Part shown: positions 1 through 12,020 of the stretch, piece by piece | Position numbering within the stretch: position 1 is the stretch's first letter | How the letters are laid out: every line of letters begins with the position of its first letter | DNA from: Nymphaea colorata | Taxonomy: Eukaryota > Streptophyta > Magnoliopsida > Nymphaeales > Nymphaeaceae | Reading direction: 5' to 3' | Length of the DNA: 64,000 bases | Assembly: GCF_008831285.2 (NCBI RefSeq) | Contig: NC_045140.1 | Coordinates: forward strand, 12,832,505 to 12,896,504 | Position numbers and translations under genes: made by a program | The notes under the pieces: model-generated | The model's input: the letters and a program-made list of their open reading frames with translations, nothing else | The model's database searches: none | What the model was told of the DNA's origin: nothing

Positions 1-2
1 CT

Positions 3-89
3 GATATTTTTACTAAAGCTCTTGCAAGAGGACCATTCCAAAGTTGTTGTTCCAAGTTGAGCTTGTTTGACATATACGCTCCAACTTGA
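3..89 (+). mobile_element. Copia RNase H / pol C-terminal tail
   Basis: The reading frame starting at base 3 gives DIFTKALARGPF and ends FDIYAPT-stop. This is the usual end of a Ty1/Copia polyprotein, just after RNase H. It is followed at once by a purine-rich tract (GAGGGGGAG, about 87-96) and then TGTTA, the expected order pol - polypurine tract - 3' LTR. Only the last 28 codons lie in the window; the rest of the element is to the left. The sense strand is plus. The short stretch has no internal stop, so the state of the whole element cannot be judged. Confidence 0.85.
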
Positions 90-96
90 GGGGGAG

Positions 97-258
97 TGTT
101 AAGACGTGTTTATACTCAGTATTAGGCTTGAGAGGGCACTTGTGTAATAATGTTTCTTTTTAATGACTTTCTTGTAACTTATCCCTCTCCTCTAGTCTAT
201 ATAAAGAGGAGTTAAGGATTCTTTCGAGGTTAATCAAAGATTAGTTCTCTTAAATTCA
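97..258 (+). mobile_element. Copia 3' LTR (right end approximate)
   Basis: It begins TGTTAAGACG directly after the polypurine tract of the Copia tail. A TATA-like CTATATAAAG lies at about 197-206, where an LTR promoter would sit. The right end is not fixed: a CA at about 257-258 is one candidate, but no second LTR is in the window to compare and no target duplication can be checked. The boundary could be some tens of bases further right. Confidence 0.6.
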
Positions 259-2010
259 TCATAGATGATAGTCCATGCATGAAGTGTAAGACATTTCCTA
301 AATTACTATGTTGTAAAAATCCTCTTTGATGCATATACTTATCAATTCATGGTCATCAAATGTACACAAGTAACAAAGTAAAATATTGTTAAATATTGGT
401 AAATTTCTTCATCTTCATTTACAGACTAATGCAATTCTTGATTATGGCAACTAATTTTAGCTAGATGTGACTTGATTACAGAAGAGCTCTCAAAGAACTA
501 AAGTGTTAGTAACAGAATAAAAGTCTGCTACATATTGGACGCCTTTTTAGGCCAGGCGCACCTGCAAGTCCCTAGTCGCCTTGACAACTAAAGCTGCGGC
601 TGATCCTGTACTTGATCTTCACCTTCACTTGTATAAGCATGTGTGTTGCTTGAACTTCCGTGATCTATTTGTATGTAGATTTTAGGTAAATATGGAAAAT
701 ATAATAATTGTATATATAACAACATATATATAGTAAATTAAAGATGTACATACGGTATACAAAATTTAATAATGTTATGTAATATAAAGATGTACATACG
801 GTATATAATATAAAAATTTATATTAGGGCACATGCACAACATGTAATCTACACACCCTCTTAATGTCCATGACTTTGATAGTTTGATGGGGATATTCGCC
901 TCACTATGGATGACTGGATATCCAAATGGAAGGTAACTAGGCATGCCAAATGGATGAGGCAAGTAGCATGCTTAGTCCAGCCTGTCGCCTAGGTGCCAAA
1001 CCAACACCCCATGGCTAAATGATGGACTTGGGCATGGGAGGTGAACCGACAACTAGTCCATGACTAGGTGTCGCCTAGACGACGCCTTGACAATTCGTGC
1101 CTCTGGCTGAAGCGTGAGGCATGCCTCCGACATGAGTTTTCTTTTTTTATTTTTAAATCTCGTCCATAACAAACTGTTTTATTAATTTTTTTTCTTTCTT
1201 TGTTTTTAACACCTGTTTTTTATTGTCTGGAGGATTTTGAGTGAAACCCTCCAGATTTTAGGTGTCCCTGTCTCTCTCGACTCTCCAAAGTGCAACCGTG
1301 ATAGGAGAGTGAAGATACTAAACGTGGATGTTTAGATGGGCATCTGCTTGACTCAGGCTATCAAAGTTTTGCACCTTTACAAGTTTTTGGGTCTATGCAC
1401 ACCCATTTGTATTGATTTTTGTTGTCATGAGAGTAGTCTACTCTTCACCACCAAGTACCTAAATGAAATTTAAGGGTAGGAATAATCAGTCCATACCTGC
1501 ACTGGAATCCAAGGTCGTTGGCTGCTCTTCCATTCTTCTTCTTTTTTCCCTTCCTCCTCTTCCCCATCCTCCTCTTTCCATTCTGATTTCCTTCTCTCTC
1601 TCCTTTGGTTTCTTTTCTCCCCCCTTCTATCTCCTTTAATTATTAGTTTGATTACGTGGCATTCTATGCTCTGCATGGGATGTGATGAGTGAGGCCCATG
1701 CTGAGTGGCGTCCTTTCTCATTTTTATATATATATATATATGTTTACTGTAAATAAAAATGTTGAAGTTAATTATTATTTGGTCTCTAACATTCATCTTA
1801 ATTCCATAATGCTCCCTTTTATCTTCCTTTCCAAGTTTCCCCTTGGCCATAATTCTAGATATTGCAAAATTACCTTCTCATTTCGATGTTTGACATTATT
1901 TTTGTGAATATTTTATACTAGATAATATTTTGTCCTGAAACTTATGCTTCATTATGCATCGCTTGGTTGTGCCTCGCTTCACAAGCTTAGCACATCGCTT
2001 CTCATCGCAC
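259..2010. other. No gene seen; AT-rich repeat-derived sequence
   Basis: No credible coding exon on either strand. About 540-620 and 960-1130 contain GC-richer text with recurring GCCTAGGCGAC/GCCTTGAC-like words, of the kind left by old transposon ends. About 1500-1640 is a CT-rich stretch that gives a basic/acidic low-complexity open frame on the minus strand. A short (TA)n lies at about 1726-1741. The short open frames here are best explained by low complexity. Confidence 0.6.
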
Positions 2011-2018
2011 TTAACAAC

Positions 2019-2373
2019 TAAAGGTGGGATCCTGGCCAGGTCGCTCACGGGTACCTGGTACCGGTACCCGACCCAATACGGGCCCGAAAAACTCGGCCCA
2101 GGCCCGATGGGCCGGCCAGGATCGGCCCGACCGGGGCCCGATCCGACTCGATAACACTTAAAAAATACTTTTTATTATTAATAATATATATTTTATGATT
2201 AAAAATATATTTTGTATTTAAAAAAATATTTTTATATTAATTTTTTTTTATTATAACCGAAAGGGCTGGGCCCGGGTTTCGGGTATTGGGCCCGAGACCG
2301 ACTTTCCGACATCGGGCCGGCCCAGACCTGGTTCTTATCGGGCCAGGCCGGGCCGGCCTGATGCCTACCCTTG
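2019..2373. mobile_element. hAT-type MITE with 8-bp target duplication
   Basis: The 355-bp element is flanked by identical TTAACAAC at 2011-2018 and 2374-2381; 8 bp is the target duplication length of hAT elements. The left end reads TAAAGGTGGGATCCTGGCC and the right end, read inward on the minus strand, CAAGGGTAGGCATCAGGCC, an imperfect terminal inverted repeat. Both subterminal regions are full of GGGCCGGCC/GGCCCGA words around a very AT-rich middle (about 2160-2250). There is no transposase. The ends resemble the terminus of the hAT element at 62212, so a non-autonomous relative of that group is likely. Confidence 0.85.
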
Positions 2374-2381
2374 TTAACAAC

Positions 2382-3186
2382 CTTGTTCTATATCAACCAA
2401 AGCCCACCGCAAATTTGTTCATACTCTCTTGGATTGAACCATCCTGCACTTGTCAGGGATGGGTAGGCCTCCATTTTGGACCTCTGTCCACATTGAACTA
2501 AGTTATGTCCAAAGTTACAAACTAACCAAGCAACCTAGACCTGACCCATATGGACCTGATTCCATTTATCTTTATTGCTAGAGATCTAGTTGCCATAGGA
2601 AATACATTTATGGAAATTCATTTGATGATGAGATCCTAGTCTGCTAGCATACAACCTGCGCCATGACTAGGTGGTGGTTTGATCCGAACTTGTTTAGATC
2701 AAACCTCAAAATACAACCTCAACATAGGATGACCTTGAAGGGTGACCACTTGAACTGAATTTGTTTAGATCAAACCTCAAAACAGACATTATTCTTAATA
2801 TTAAAAGCTCTGTGTTAAACCTAAGATGAAAATAGCAGGTTAGTTTTCATTGGATCTGTTCGCCGGATGATCAATCTGTGTCTATCACCAACTGGTGTTG
2901 GTTAACATTTTCTAAAATTTCGTTTAAAGTGCTTAGATTCGCAAGGTTATCCAGCTAAAGTCATTTTCTTTCTTCTATGACCTGTGTTTCTGACTTTCTA
3001 GCATGCAAGTTGCAACTCTGCAAAAATTAGTCTTCATATGAGTTTGAGTGGTGATCTAGCGAGTTTTCAAACCATTTCAGCGTGGTATATCTGTCTAGGT
3101 TTTGCTTGGAGTCTCTATTTGAATGGGACGAATGTGATTTTTTTCTTGTTCAATTTCTGATGATTTGTCCATTTGGTCCATCTTAG
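2382..3186. other. Probable intron of the UPRT gene (or intergenic)
   Basis: No exon-like match to the earlier part of the UPRT domain (the segment before the RSGES motif) was found here or further left. If the UPRT gene is whole, this is part of a long intron that reaches beyond the left edge and holds the MITE and the Copia LTR. Otherwise the gene is 5'-truncated. The sequence ends at a good acceptor, TCTTAG, at 3181-3186. Confidence 0.45.
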
Positions 3187-4097
3187 TGGTGAAAGCATGG
3201 AGAACGCCCTGCGTGCTTGTTGTAAGGGTATTAAATTAGGAAAAATTCTGATTCATCGTGATGGCGACAATGGCAAGCAGGTAAGTTTCATTTTCTTTAT
3301 TTGTGAACCATTCTTGTAATTTGATGTCCCACAATAGTTTCTTTTCCTCTTGAAACAGCTCATTTATGAGAAGCTCCCTCGAGATATTTCTGAACGCCAT
3401 GTCTTGCTTCTCGATCCTGTGCTTGCAACAGGTATCCAACCTTCTCTCTTACAATAGACTGTATTTTAAATCATGTGCACCATCATTTAGTTCAGACACA
3501 AGATCATCCATCAGTTTAGTGGGTCTGGGATGCTTAGAATGGAATGCTATTTATGCAATGGTCAATATGGTGTTGTCCTGTAAACATTTGGACGAATATT
3601 TTTTGTCTGTTGACTGTTCCTTTTTTCTAATTTATGAGAATTTTGATTTTTTTCTTTTTAATTGTTTTTTTGTCATTTTCACTGTCAGCATATATGTTGG
3701 TCATACAGACTGATATGATCTTTTTATTTCATAATTAAGGTAATTCTGCTAATCAGGCCATTGAACTCCTCATACAGAAAGGCGTCCCAGAAAGCCGAAT
3801 AATTTTTCTCAATCTCATTTCAGTAAGCGCCTTTTTTTTTTTTTTTTACTTTTAGCATTTTTAATGACAGGTAGATTCGATTTCGGCCTTCCTGCCTGGA
3901 TAAGTTCTTGATATCCCTTACTTACTGGTCCGTGCGCTGTGTAATTTCAGGCTCCGGAAGGGATTCACACAGTTTGCAAACGGTTTCCTTCCTTAAAAAT
4001 TGTTACATCAGAAATTGATGTGGCATTGAATGAAGAGTATCGTGTCATTCCTGGGATGGGTGAATTTGGGGATCGGTATTTTGGCACAGATGGTTAA
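3187..4097 (+). CDS. Uracil phosphoribosyltransferase domain, last four exons (uridine kinase-like gene)
   Basis: The exons are 3187-3280, 3359-3431, 3740-3822 and 3951-4097, all with GT donors and AG acceptors. Joined, they stay in frame to TAA at 4095-4097. Visible motifs are GESMENALRACCKGIK at the start, LIYEKLP, the PRPP-binding loop LLLDPVLATGNSANQA split over exons 2 and 3, LNLISAPEG, and the C-terminal GMGEFGDRYFGTDG. These fit the C-terminal UPRT half of plant uridine kinase-like (UKL) proteins, which convert uracil plus PRPP to UMP in pyrimidine salvage. The first partial codon (T-GGT) needs an upstream exon ending within a Ser codon. That exon, and the kinase half, are not in the 3.2 kb to the left. 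No stop or frameshift is present, so it is either the 3' end of a live gene with a very long intron or a well-preserved fragment. Confidence 0.88.
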
Positions 4098-4801
4098 TGT
4101 CATACCATGCAACATCGGTAGCTTTTATCTTTTTGCAGATTTTCAGTTTCTGTAATGCTTGAGGGAAAGTAACATTTATAACAAAGAGCATTTAAAGCAT
4201 CGATCGGCATGCAAGACAAGTACTGTTATGCATAAGCAAATTTATGGGTTTGCCGTGCAAAAAATGCGTTATGGAAAATTCGTTTCCCCTTGCAGAGCTT
4301 TTCATAAACCATTTTTGTCAGTTAATTGAATACCATTATTTGAGAGTACAGTTTGAGCTTGTCTTGATTGTTTACTGCCTAACCATGAAGACTTTCTCGT
4401 ATGAAAGCCAGCTTTTTTAAACATGGACGTTCCGCATGACTCAATTCGACGGCTGCGTTGGAAAGAATTTGGAAGTGGTTATTATATATTGGGACTAAGG
4501 TTAATTGCAACGCAGCAACATGCTTCCAGAAAGTGTAGCACAAGATCGAATAAATGTATGGTGGAAAATCGCGCTACTGCCAAACTAGATAGACTATAAG
4601 GCCAGGAAGTTGAGAATAAATTACAGGAAGGGGGTGGAATAAAGTGGATGGGCCATTCCATAGCTGAAGGAGCTTCTAATGAGCCCCCAGGTGACCAAAA
4701 TATGTGACATGTATGCACTCCGTCAACCAATACTTCCCAGCACAGAAGCAGAGGACAGCCATGGTGAGCATGAGGGAGACAGGTAGCCTATATATAGCGA
4801 C
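4098..4801. other. Convergent 3' flanks of the UPRT and AAA-ATPase genes
   Basis: The two genes end toward each other with 704 bp between their stop codons. The stretch should contain both 3' UTRs. I see no coding exon. A TATATATAG word near 4789-4798 lies just past the minus-strand stop. Confidence 0.5.
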
Positions 4802-5164
4802 TTAGGGTAGGGAGAACTTTCTTGAGCCACCTTCACCGTACATGTCATTCCGTTGCAGCAGCTCACCCACACTAGTTGATTCTGATGATATACTACCACA
4901 AACCTGGCAGATGTACATTGAATGTAGTGAGGACAGACAGAAAGAGAGAGGCACGCATTGGAAGAACCAAACAAATGCAACGAGCAGAAGTCATGATAAA
5001 GGGTCCCGGTCTTAACTTCAATATGTTGGGATCAAATATGAGCTTTCGAACAGAACATATTACCTGCTGACGGGCAAATCTGAAATCATCCATGCTTAAT
5101 TGCCGTATATCAGCACTGGTGGTAAGCTGAGCACCTGCCTGCCTCCAGTGAGTGCCAATTCCTT
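4802..5164 (-). pseudogene. AAA-ATPase C-terminal exons with a frameshift
   Basis: On the minus strand the last exon is 4903-4802, after the acceptor CTGCCAG. It reads [17 protein letters not shown], then MYGEGGSRK, then a stop. The exon before it ends at 5064 (donor CAGCAG/GTAATA) and reads LTTSADIRQLSMDDFRFARQQ in its last part. This is the C-terminal tail of the large plant AAA-type ATPases of the At1g50140/At3g19740 group, where the usual text is about ADIR-L-MDDF-A--QVCASVSSES and [10 protein letters not shown]. Just upstream, KELALTGGRQV (from 5164), also typical of that family, lies one base out of frame with LTTSADIR. This indicates a single-base indel near 5128-5137. The last residues are also shorter than usual. 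No Walker A or B exon was found further right. A decayed fragment is most likely; an assembly error or unusual splicing is possible. Confidence 0.68.
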
Positions 5165-6829
5165 CTCGTACAAGCACAAGTCATACATTGAATGATTGTG
5201 CATGTCAGAAAGAAGGAAGGTTGTTTTCAGGGCATGCAAATCAAAATATCAAACTACTTCATCCTCGTGTATTATATCATTGCCAATCGAAGTTTTCAAG
5301 TGATGCAATTTGCACAGCAGTTGACTCTGGATTATGCATAACACTAAATAAACCAACACCACCTCTTCTTTTTGTTGAAAAATAATACCATTCTGCATTG
5401 GCCTCATAAATCATAATATACCAGTAATTACAAGTTATATGTGTAACACCTGTCCTACAGACAAGGCAGAAATACATTTCACGCCACTTAGGTCATCTCG
5501 AGCCAAACATATTGCAGGTTTCCATTGAATAAAAGGCTATAACCTTTTGCATATACAAGGTACAGCAAGTCACAGACATAACGTGTATACTTCTTGTCAT
5601 ATTCATGCATTGAGGAAATGTATTTGATACTACATTTACCAGATTTATACAAAAACTATGAAAGTTCCTTCTGTAAAACTTCTGCACCCAGGAAGGCAGG
5701 AAGTACTCCGCTGCATCTATCTGAATTCTTGAAAATTTATCTATAAAGACATTAAAACAAGGGGAAAAAAAAGTGACTACCATGTCAGGTAACACATTTG
5801 GATGTACATGCACATCTACACAGACTAGAGAACCTTATGATCGCCACTAATATCACTTATTGTATGACTCATCAAGACTAAAAGGCTCCAGGATGAAGCA
5901 CGTGATAAGTTTTCTGGGGAAATGTCCTAAGTTAGCTCTTTCTGCTAGAACTAACTCCATAAATGGTAAAATACTGTGGTCTCATGAGCTCTACCACAAA
6001 TGGCAACTATTAAATATCAGGGAGCCCATGGAATCACATATTCAAATAATCATAAATGATCAAACAAGATAACAAAATAAAATCAGAAACACAAACTTGC
6101 TTTAGATAAGCACATAATGAACCTGAACATGCTCTGACAATAGTCGTGGTAATGTTCAGCTCTAAGACAACCTATGCCATATGTACTCATACATTAAGAT
6201 AAATCATCAAATAAGATAGACCACCATCAATAGGAAGGTGGCCTGCGTGGTACTGTCAACAAGCCGACCACTACAAACCAGAAGCACTGAACATTAAGTG
6301 CTACAAAGATTTGCATTCAAATAGGCTGTAGATTCTCTCCGATGAGATTAAATCTGCTATCCCAAAATTGGCTTCAACAAGCTGTTCCACTTGATGTTTG
6401 GAACTAATTGTTATACATATTGCCGTATATGCAATTTACTCTGGATTACTGTCAGGTACATTAATGCTCATTCAATATGATCAATGATATTGTTAATCCA
6501 TAAAGACAATTATTTCTTCCTGATGAAAATCGAAATAGCTAATGGGATTAAGAACCGGTTGGGTCAGACAAAAATCAAAGAGAAATGATGACAAAGTCAG
6601 TGAGATATTAGTTGAAGAAGTCATTGTTGACCAAGTGTAAGTTCTGCCCAACATTTTCCCTTTTCTGTTCTCTATTCTGCAGGTCTGGAACTGAGGCACA
6701 AACAGTATGCAAGTACCATTTCCCAAGGACAAGATAATTTCAGCAGAAAAAGGACATTTTCAGGTCTAAGGCGTGCTGATGTTAACAGATGAGATCAGCC
6801 AATGAAGCAGAGAACAAAATTTTTTCCTT
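5165..6829. other. No gene recognised
   Basis: If the AAA-ATPase gene continued it would do so here, but I find no segment coding for its upstream motifs (GPPGTGKT, NLCVTAA). On the minus strand, about 5735-5670 reads CSGVLPAFLGAEVLQKELS then a stop. It looks exon-like but I cannot assign it. The rest is AT-rich and non-coding by eye. Confidence 0.5.
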
Positions 6830-7165
6830 TTTTTTACGACAAATTGTCTAAGTTACAGACCAGCACACTAGAGATCAGCAGGTATAGTTGAAGATGATAA
6901 ATGATGAGATAATGGAAAAAGAAAAAGAAAAATAAGATGGATTTAGATGGTACATCCATTGAGGTTAATTGATCGGCCTTTTATTATCCATGGGTTTTTT
7001 ACGTCAAATGGTCTAAGTTACAGACCAGCACACTAGAGATTAGCAGGTATAGTTGAAGATGATAAATGATGAGAAAAGGGAAAAAGGAATAGAAAAATAA
7101 GATGGATTTTGATGGTAGATCCATTGAGGTTAATTGATCAGCCTTTTATTTCTCATCCATGGGTG
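6830..7165. repeat. Tandem duplication, 165-bp unit, two copies
   Basis: The text from ACGACAAATTGTCTAAG at 6836 recurs as ACGTCAAATGGTCTAAG at 7001. The following segments (CAGACCAGCACACTAGAGAT, then GGTATAGTTGAAGATG, then TCCATTGAGGTTAATTGATC) are nearly unchanged. The copies sit head to tail with no spacer. No coding content. Confidence 0.85.
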
Positions 7166-8549
7166 ATGTGTGATAGTTTATGTAAACTACTTACATAAGC
7201 ATTTAGGACTTCAACACTACAAGTGAAACAAAGATCTCCGTCACAATTTGATCTGCAACTCCACTCACAAGCTCATGGCTCTGATATGTGTTCTAAAGAA
7301 GGTTTTTGAGTTTTCACGCGTCTAAATTTTTGTTCCATCTCATATCCCATTTCAACGAAATGCAAGACCAAAATATTCACCAAAGCACCAAAGGTCGAAC
7401 TAACATCAATTGCAGCTTAGGGCAAGAAGGTCAGGTCACCCAGTCGTGACATTGTGAGTGTGGACCACCATGACCACATAGTTCCTGGTTGGTATCCCAT
7501 CAGCAGTACAATGAAAAGCCAACCAGCAGAATGTGTGGTCCTAGTGGTGTCGGCACATCATCAGGTTAGGTGATCTCCATTCATACAGAACATGCCAAGA
7601 AAAATAAGGATGAAAGGCCCTATAAGGCAGACGTAGGATTCTTGGAGTATTTTCACACATATTGCACATGAAAGTTAGAACATCTCAGATGATTAGTTAT
7701 TACTACCTCCTTCTCCTTCTTCAGTAACCAAATGTTGATATGCCACATGACAAGTTGCAGAAATCAAAAAACATCAGCAAACAAAAAAGTATGTACCTTA
7801 GAGCACTTAAAAGAAGAAAAAATGGTGCATCACATTTTATCACTTGAAATATATTGTTTTCACGAAGAACGCGTGCTCTGAAGCATAAAGGCCTTCGACC
7901 TTTTCTTGTTGCAGTTCCTTCTTGGAAAGTTGAGGCCTTTCTCAAAGAAATGAAAACGCAAGTAAAAGCCCATATATAAGAAATTCTCCTTTTCCTTTTT
8001 CCGGCATCTGCCTGGCGGGAAGCGCAAAAGATGTGCTGGGGACTCTTTTTATTTATTTTATTTTTTTGCAGCAAGCAAAATGTACGTTAGTCTTCGTCTT
8101 TTTCCCGTTTATCTCCTTCCGGAAAAGATATTTAACTGTGTCGAAGTACGATTCGAGTTGGAACAAATATTTTATGCATTTTTGAAGAAATCGGAATTTC
8201 ACGTCAAAGTGAAACCAATGTCTGTATAACAATCGCCTCAGGTTGCGACGGAAATTCCGACGCCCGGCATGCAGCGAGGTGTCTTACGGCGTCGCAGATT
8301 CTCATCATCTTCTCTCAAACGAGATAGTCTTCTCAACTTTTTGAAACATCAAACATGATGAAGTCATGTTAGAAGATAAAACTATGGACAAGAAAATAAA
8401 TACATAAATATAAATGTATATCAGTCTCAGCTATAGATTAGCAATATTTCAGGTAATAGGTTTTATAACAACTTATAAAAACTTGACAAATTTTTGGCAT
8501 TTAAAGTAAATAAATAAATAATAAATTAAGAAAATAATAGTATTCTTTC

Positions 8550-8586
<37 letters not shown>

Positions 8587-9480
8587 AAATTCCTTAAAGG
8601 CAAAAAGAATACAATATTTGACATTGCAAGAACGAGAAGGTACTTAAAATTTTCGAAAGCTTATAAATTTTTATGATAACAGAAATGTTACTGCTGTGCG
8701 CTTAAATATTTTTGATAGCCATACTTTTTAAGAATTTTGGACCATATCATGCTAGTGTTATGATATTTCCAAATACTACCTATGCCTGCAGATGGATAAT
8801 ATGCAATCAATAGAAAGGTGAAGATGTCAGCTGCCGATAGTAATTGTAGATGGCATGGCTTACTTCAGTACATGAATGTTGTCTATACATGTATTCATGT
8901 GCAGGCATAATTGACGTATACAGGTTAAACGTCATTTTTTGGAAGGATGCAATTGGTAGGACGACGATAACTAAAACAAGCCAAAAAAAGAAAAGGCCAA
9001 CAGAATTATTTCTCAAAAAATTACGCCAATCTGGAACAAAAAGGAGGATTAATCACATAACTTATTAACTTCTTTCTCAAAAAATTACAGCCAATCTGGA
9101 ACAAAAAAAAAGACGATGAATCACACAATAGTAGAGCAATGTACTACACTTAATGTTAGCCAAAAGGCCGAGAAATGCATAGGCAGTAGGAAAACAAAGA
9201 AGAAAGAAAATCAAAGAGTAAGACAGACGGTCAAGGGCTGGAACTTGAAGGATACCACCCTCAAAAATACGCCAACGCAGGCGCCTATCCCAAGGTCGAG
9301 AACAGGCGGTGTGGGTTTTCCACACCTAGTTGAGCAACAATGTCTCCCAACCATGCGTGTGAAAATCGAAATAAGCATATCATATATACCTCAAAAAGTA
9401 CCGGAAGTTATCAAATGATTCCTCAAGTCTCTAACGCCAAGAAGTCCAGACAGCAGTTCTTCCCTGAATTCTTGGATCTT
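7166..9480. other. No gene recognised; microsatellite and a short duplication
   Basis: Contains an (AT)n run at 8553-8584 and a short tandem duplication (TTTCTCAAAAAATTAC with CCAATCTGGAACAAAAA) at about 9009-9042 and 9073-9107. A small CG-richer patch lies at 8240-8300. The open frames are short and look random. Confidence 0.5.
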
Positions 9481-9489
9481 GTCGGTAGC

Positions 9490-12020
9490 ACCTAAGTTGA
9501 CACTATCATCATAGAGTCTCTTGCTAGTATACCACTTACATTGGCTACATTATCAGATATGTTTCCACTTAGATTCAGGTACCAGCTACACCAGTCAACA
9601 TCTGAAGGATAGGGCTTAAGCCTTAAGGACTCATTACCACTACAAATTTTCCATTTCAATATCAGCTGCCGGACACATTCCTTCCAAATCATTAGTTGCC
9701 TCACTTCAGGCGTCAGCATCATTTTGGCTTTCTTATCAGCCGTTGGAATTAAAGAGTCAAGGTTCTCGTTAGTGCATGATTTCCTTACAGTGGAAGACAT
9801 ACATTTTTCCAATGGAATACAAGTGGAAGATAGTGTAGATGGTTTGAGCATTCTGCTGAAATCCAAGACCATTTTTTTGAACAGATGAAACTGGCGGATC
9901 TTGTGCAAAACTGTGATAAAGATGCCAACATTGATGCGCCAGCCACATCTGAAGAAGCTCCTGCCCTTCTTGCACATTGAAAAGAATCCTTTTTCTTGGC
10001 CTTCCATCAAATCATCCAAAGGAACTATAGCAGCTGATGTATCGTCGCTTGAAAATTGCTGGAAAATCTACAGGGAAAAGTGCAATTGGGAGGCAAACAA
10101 CTTCTTGAAAAGGGTGAGAAGCAACAGAAACAATTTAAGCATAAATAAACTGCAAATAACAGTCAGTAAGATGCACGTGTGTCGTCCGAGGTGGAGAGCG
10201 GCAGGTCCCACATCTTTGATAAACTTATACGGAGGGGATGGGGAACAGGCTTCACCCACCCTCTCAAATATGAACGGATTTTGGTCCGAGTGGAGCACAG
10301 AAGGATTCTCAGCTTGTCGCTCGAACCCATTTGAGGAAGCATCCAGCCAGGTTTCATTGGACCTGTCCAATTTGCAAAAGAGATGATTGGCCCCTTGCTG
10401 TTGGTTCGACCATGGTAACTGCAATTCCGGGTCGCAAATTTCAATGAGCCGGCCTTCAGCAATGAAGGACGGAAACTTTGCTAAAGCTCAGCTCGTCCGC
10501 ACGCACAACAATTCTGGAATGTTTCCTGATCGCTTTGCCATTTATCCCTTGCTCTCTGAGCACTCCAGTACCGCTGCCATGTAACTAATATTCTGATAAC
10601 GACCACAAAAAAGACACATATTGAGGAACATAGACCACCAACCTCAGAAACAGGACAGAGTGACACGATCCGTATACACCATAATTGTTACCCGCAAAAG
10701 CTTGATTTTGCAAATAATTTTGCTCACTGACAGACCACGTAGCGATAAGTTGCAGCTTATTGTTCCACCAATTGTAAAAACCTCACCGGTAAGTGACACG
10801 TCGCAAATGAAGAATATTTCCAAGCTCATTTCCATATGCCCAACAACAGAGTTTTATGTGAATAGATGCAACCATATAACAAACCACGTTATAAGAAGCC
10901 CTAAACGAAGCCTTGTGACAAGAAAGATGAAGATCTCAGCTTAGTGTTCACATCATTAGATGCAGATGGAGACGCACAAACGAATCAGGACACATTCTTT
11001 CAAACTTTTCAAATAAAGCCAGACACGAAAACCAGTTAATTGTTGTAATCTAGCTGCATGAAAATCGATTACGAAAATTCAAAAAGGAGAAGAGGACATT
11101 AGAAAGCATGCACGACTACCTAGGACAAATTCTCTCGAAATGCATATCTTGAAGACGATGTACATCCGAATGAGAAAAAAAAACTCTATTGACAGCACTG
11201 CTAAATCTTCGTTCACTGAGAATCACGTTCTCGCTAGTCCTCCAGTAAGAAGATCACACACTTGCATGACTATGAACAATAAATATAACGATCTAATTAC
11301 GGGGAAGTTGACCAAAGATATAGAAAAAAGTGAAACCTAATCCGAGAGAATTTGTTTCGAATCACCTCCGGATACTGCGAGACGGCTTGCCCCACGCATT
11401 CGATGCACCTGAGTTCCTCCTGTAATAGAAGTACCACAACTTCATCTTATCAAACGTAATCTGCGACGGTCCCGGCGGCCCTGCAAGATTAACCCGAGCA
11501 CATTCCCATCGCAGATTTTTAACCAGAAAAAAAAAAAAGGGAGGGGTGGGGGTGTGGAGGGGAAAGAAAAGAACAAGAGCATAACGCAAGTCTCACAGGC
11601 TGCGGAATGAGCTAACATGGTACCAGCTGCCTCGAGGCTTCTTCCTTTGCAGCCGCCTCGGATAGAAGCTCATCGCCGTCTGCGGTTCCAGAAAGGGTTT
11701 GGGCGGAGACGAGTTCTTGACGATCGCCATCCTGAACTGGCAATGCCCGATCTCCGGCGGCAAGACCACTTGCTTGTCCGGCAACCGTTTCCGTCTAACC
11801 GGTCCCAAATACACCAGGGTTATTCATAAACAATCACGAAAAGATAACCAAGACGAACACCATTGTCAGAGAAAGAAGAAATGGTTGAACGCTTGAACGG
11901 CGGGTGAGGAGGAGTTGGAGGAGCGGTGGCGGCGGTTGCCGCCTGACAACATGCTCGCTTTCCGGCGCAGTCGCCCAAGTCCCCAGAAACCCTGTCCGCC
12001 TTGTGGAGAACATTGCGGGA
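9490..12020 (-). other. Possible unrecognised multi-exon gene, minus strand
   Basis: The right end (11600-12050) is GC- and CpG-richer than its surroundings, as at plant gene 5' ends. Minus-strand candidates are an ATG at 12019-12011 opening MFSTRRTGFLGTW, a frame near 11700-11630 reading DGDELLSEAAAKEEASRQL, and a frame near 11425-11370 reading EELRCIECVGQAVSQYPE after the acceptor ATTACAG. Further downstream are a frame at about 10460-10270 (DPELQLPWSNQQQ, then NPFIFER) and an open stretch of 175 codons ending at 9492 (PEVRQLMIWKECVRQL). I cannot name the family and cannot prove the exons belong together; donors after the first segments are weak. Chance open frames remain possible. Confidence 0.25.

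Noticed and set aside
4098-5164. UPRT and AAA-ATPase pieces as cargo of one Pack-type transposon
   Set aside because: No terminal inverted repeats or target duplications were found around the pair, and both keep normal introns and 3' flanks. Ordinary convergent neighbours are the simpler reading.
9901-10386. A 161-codon plus-strand open frame
   Set aside because: Composition looks random. The minus-strand text in the same place is more protein-like, though unproven.
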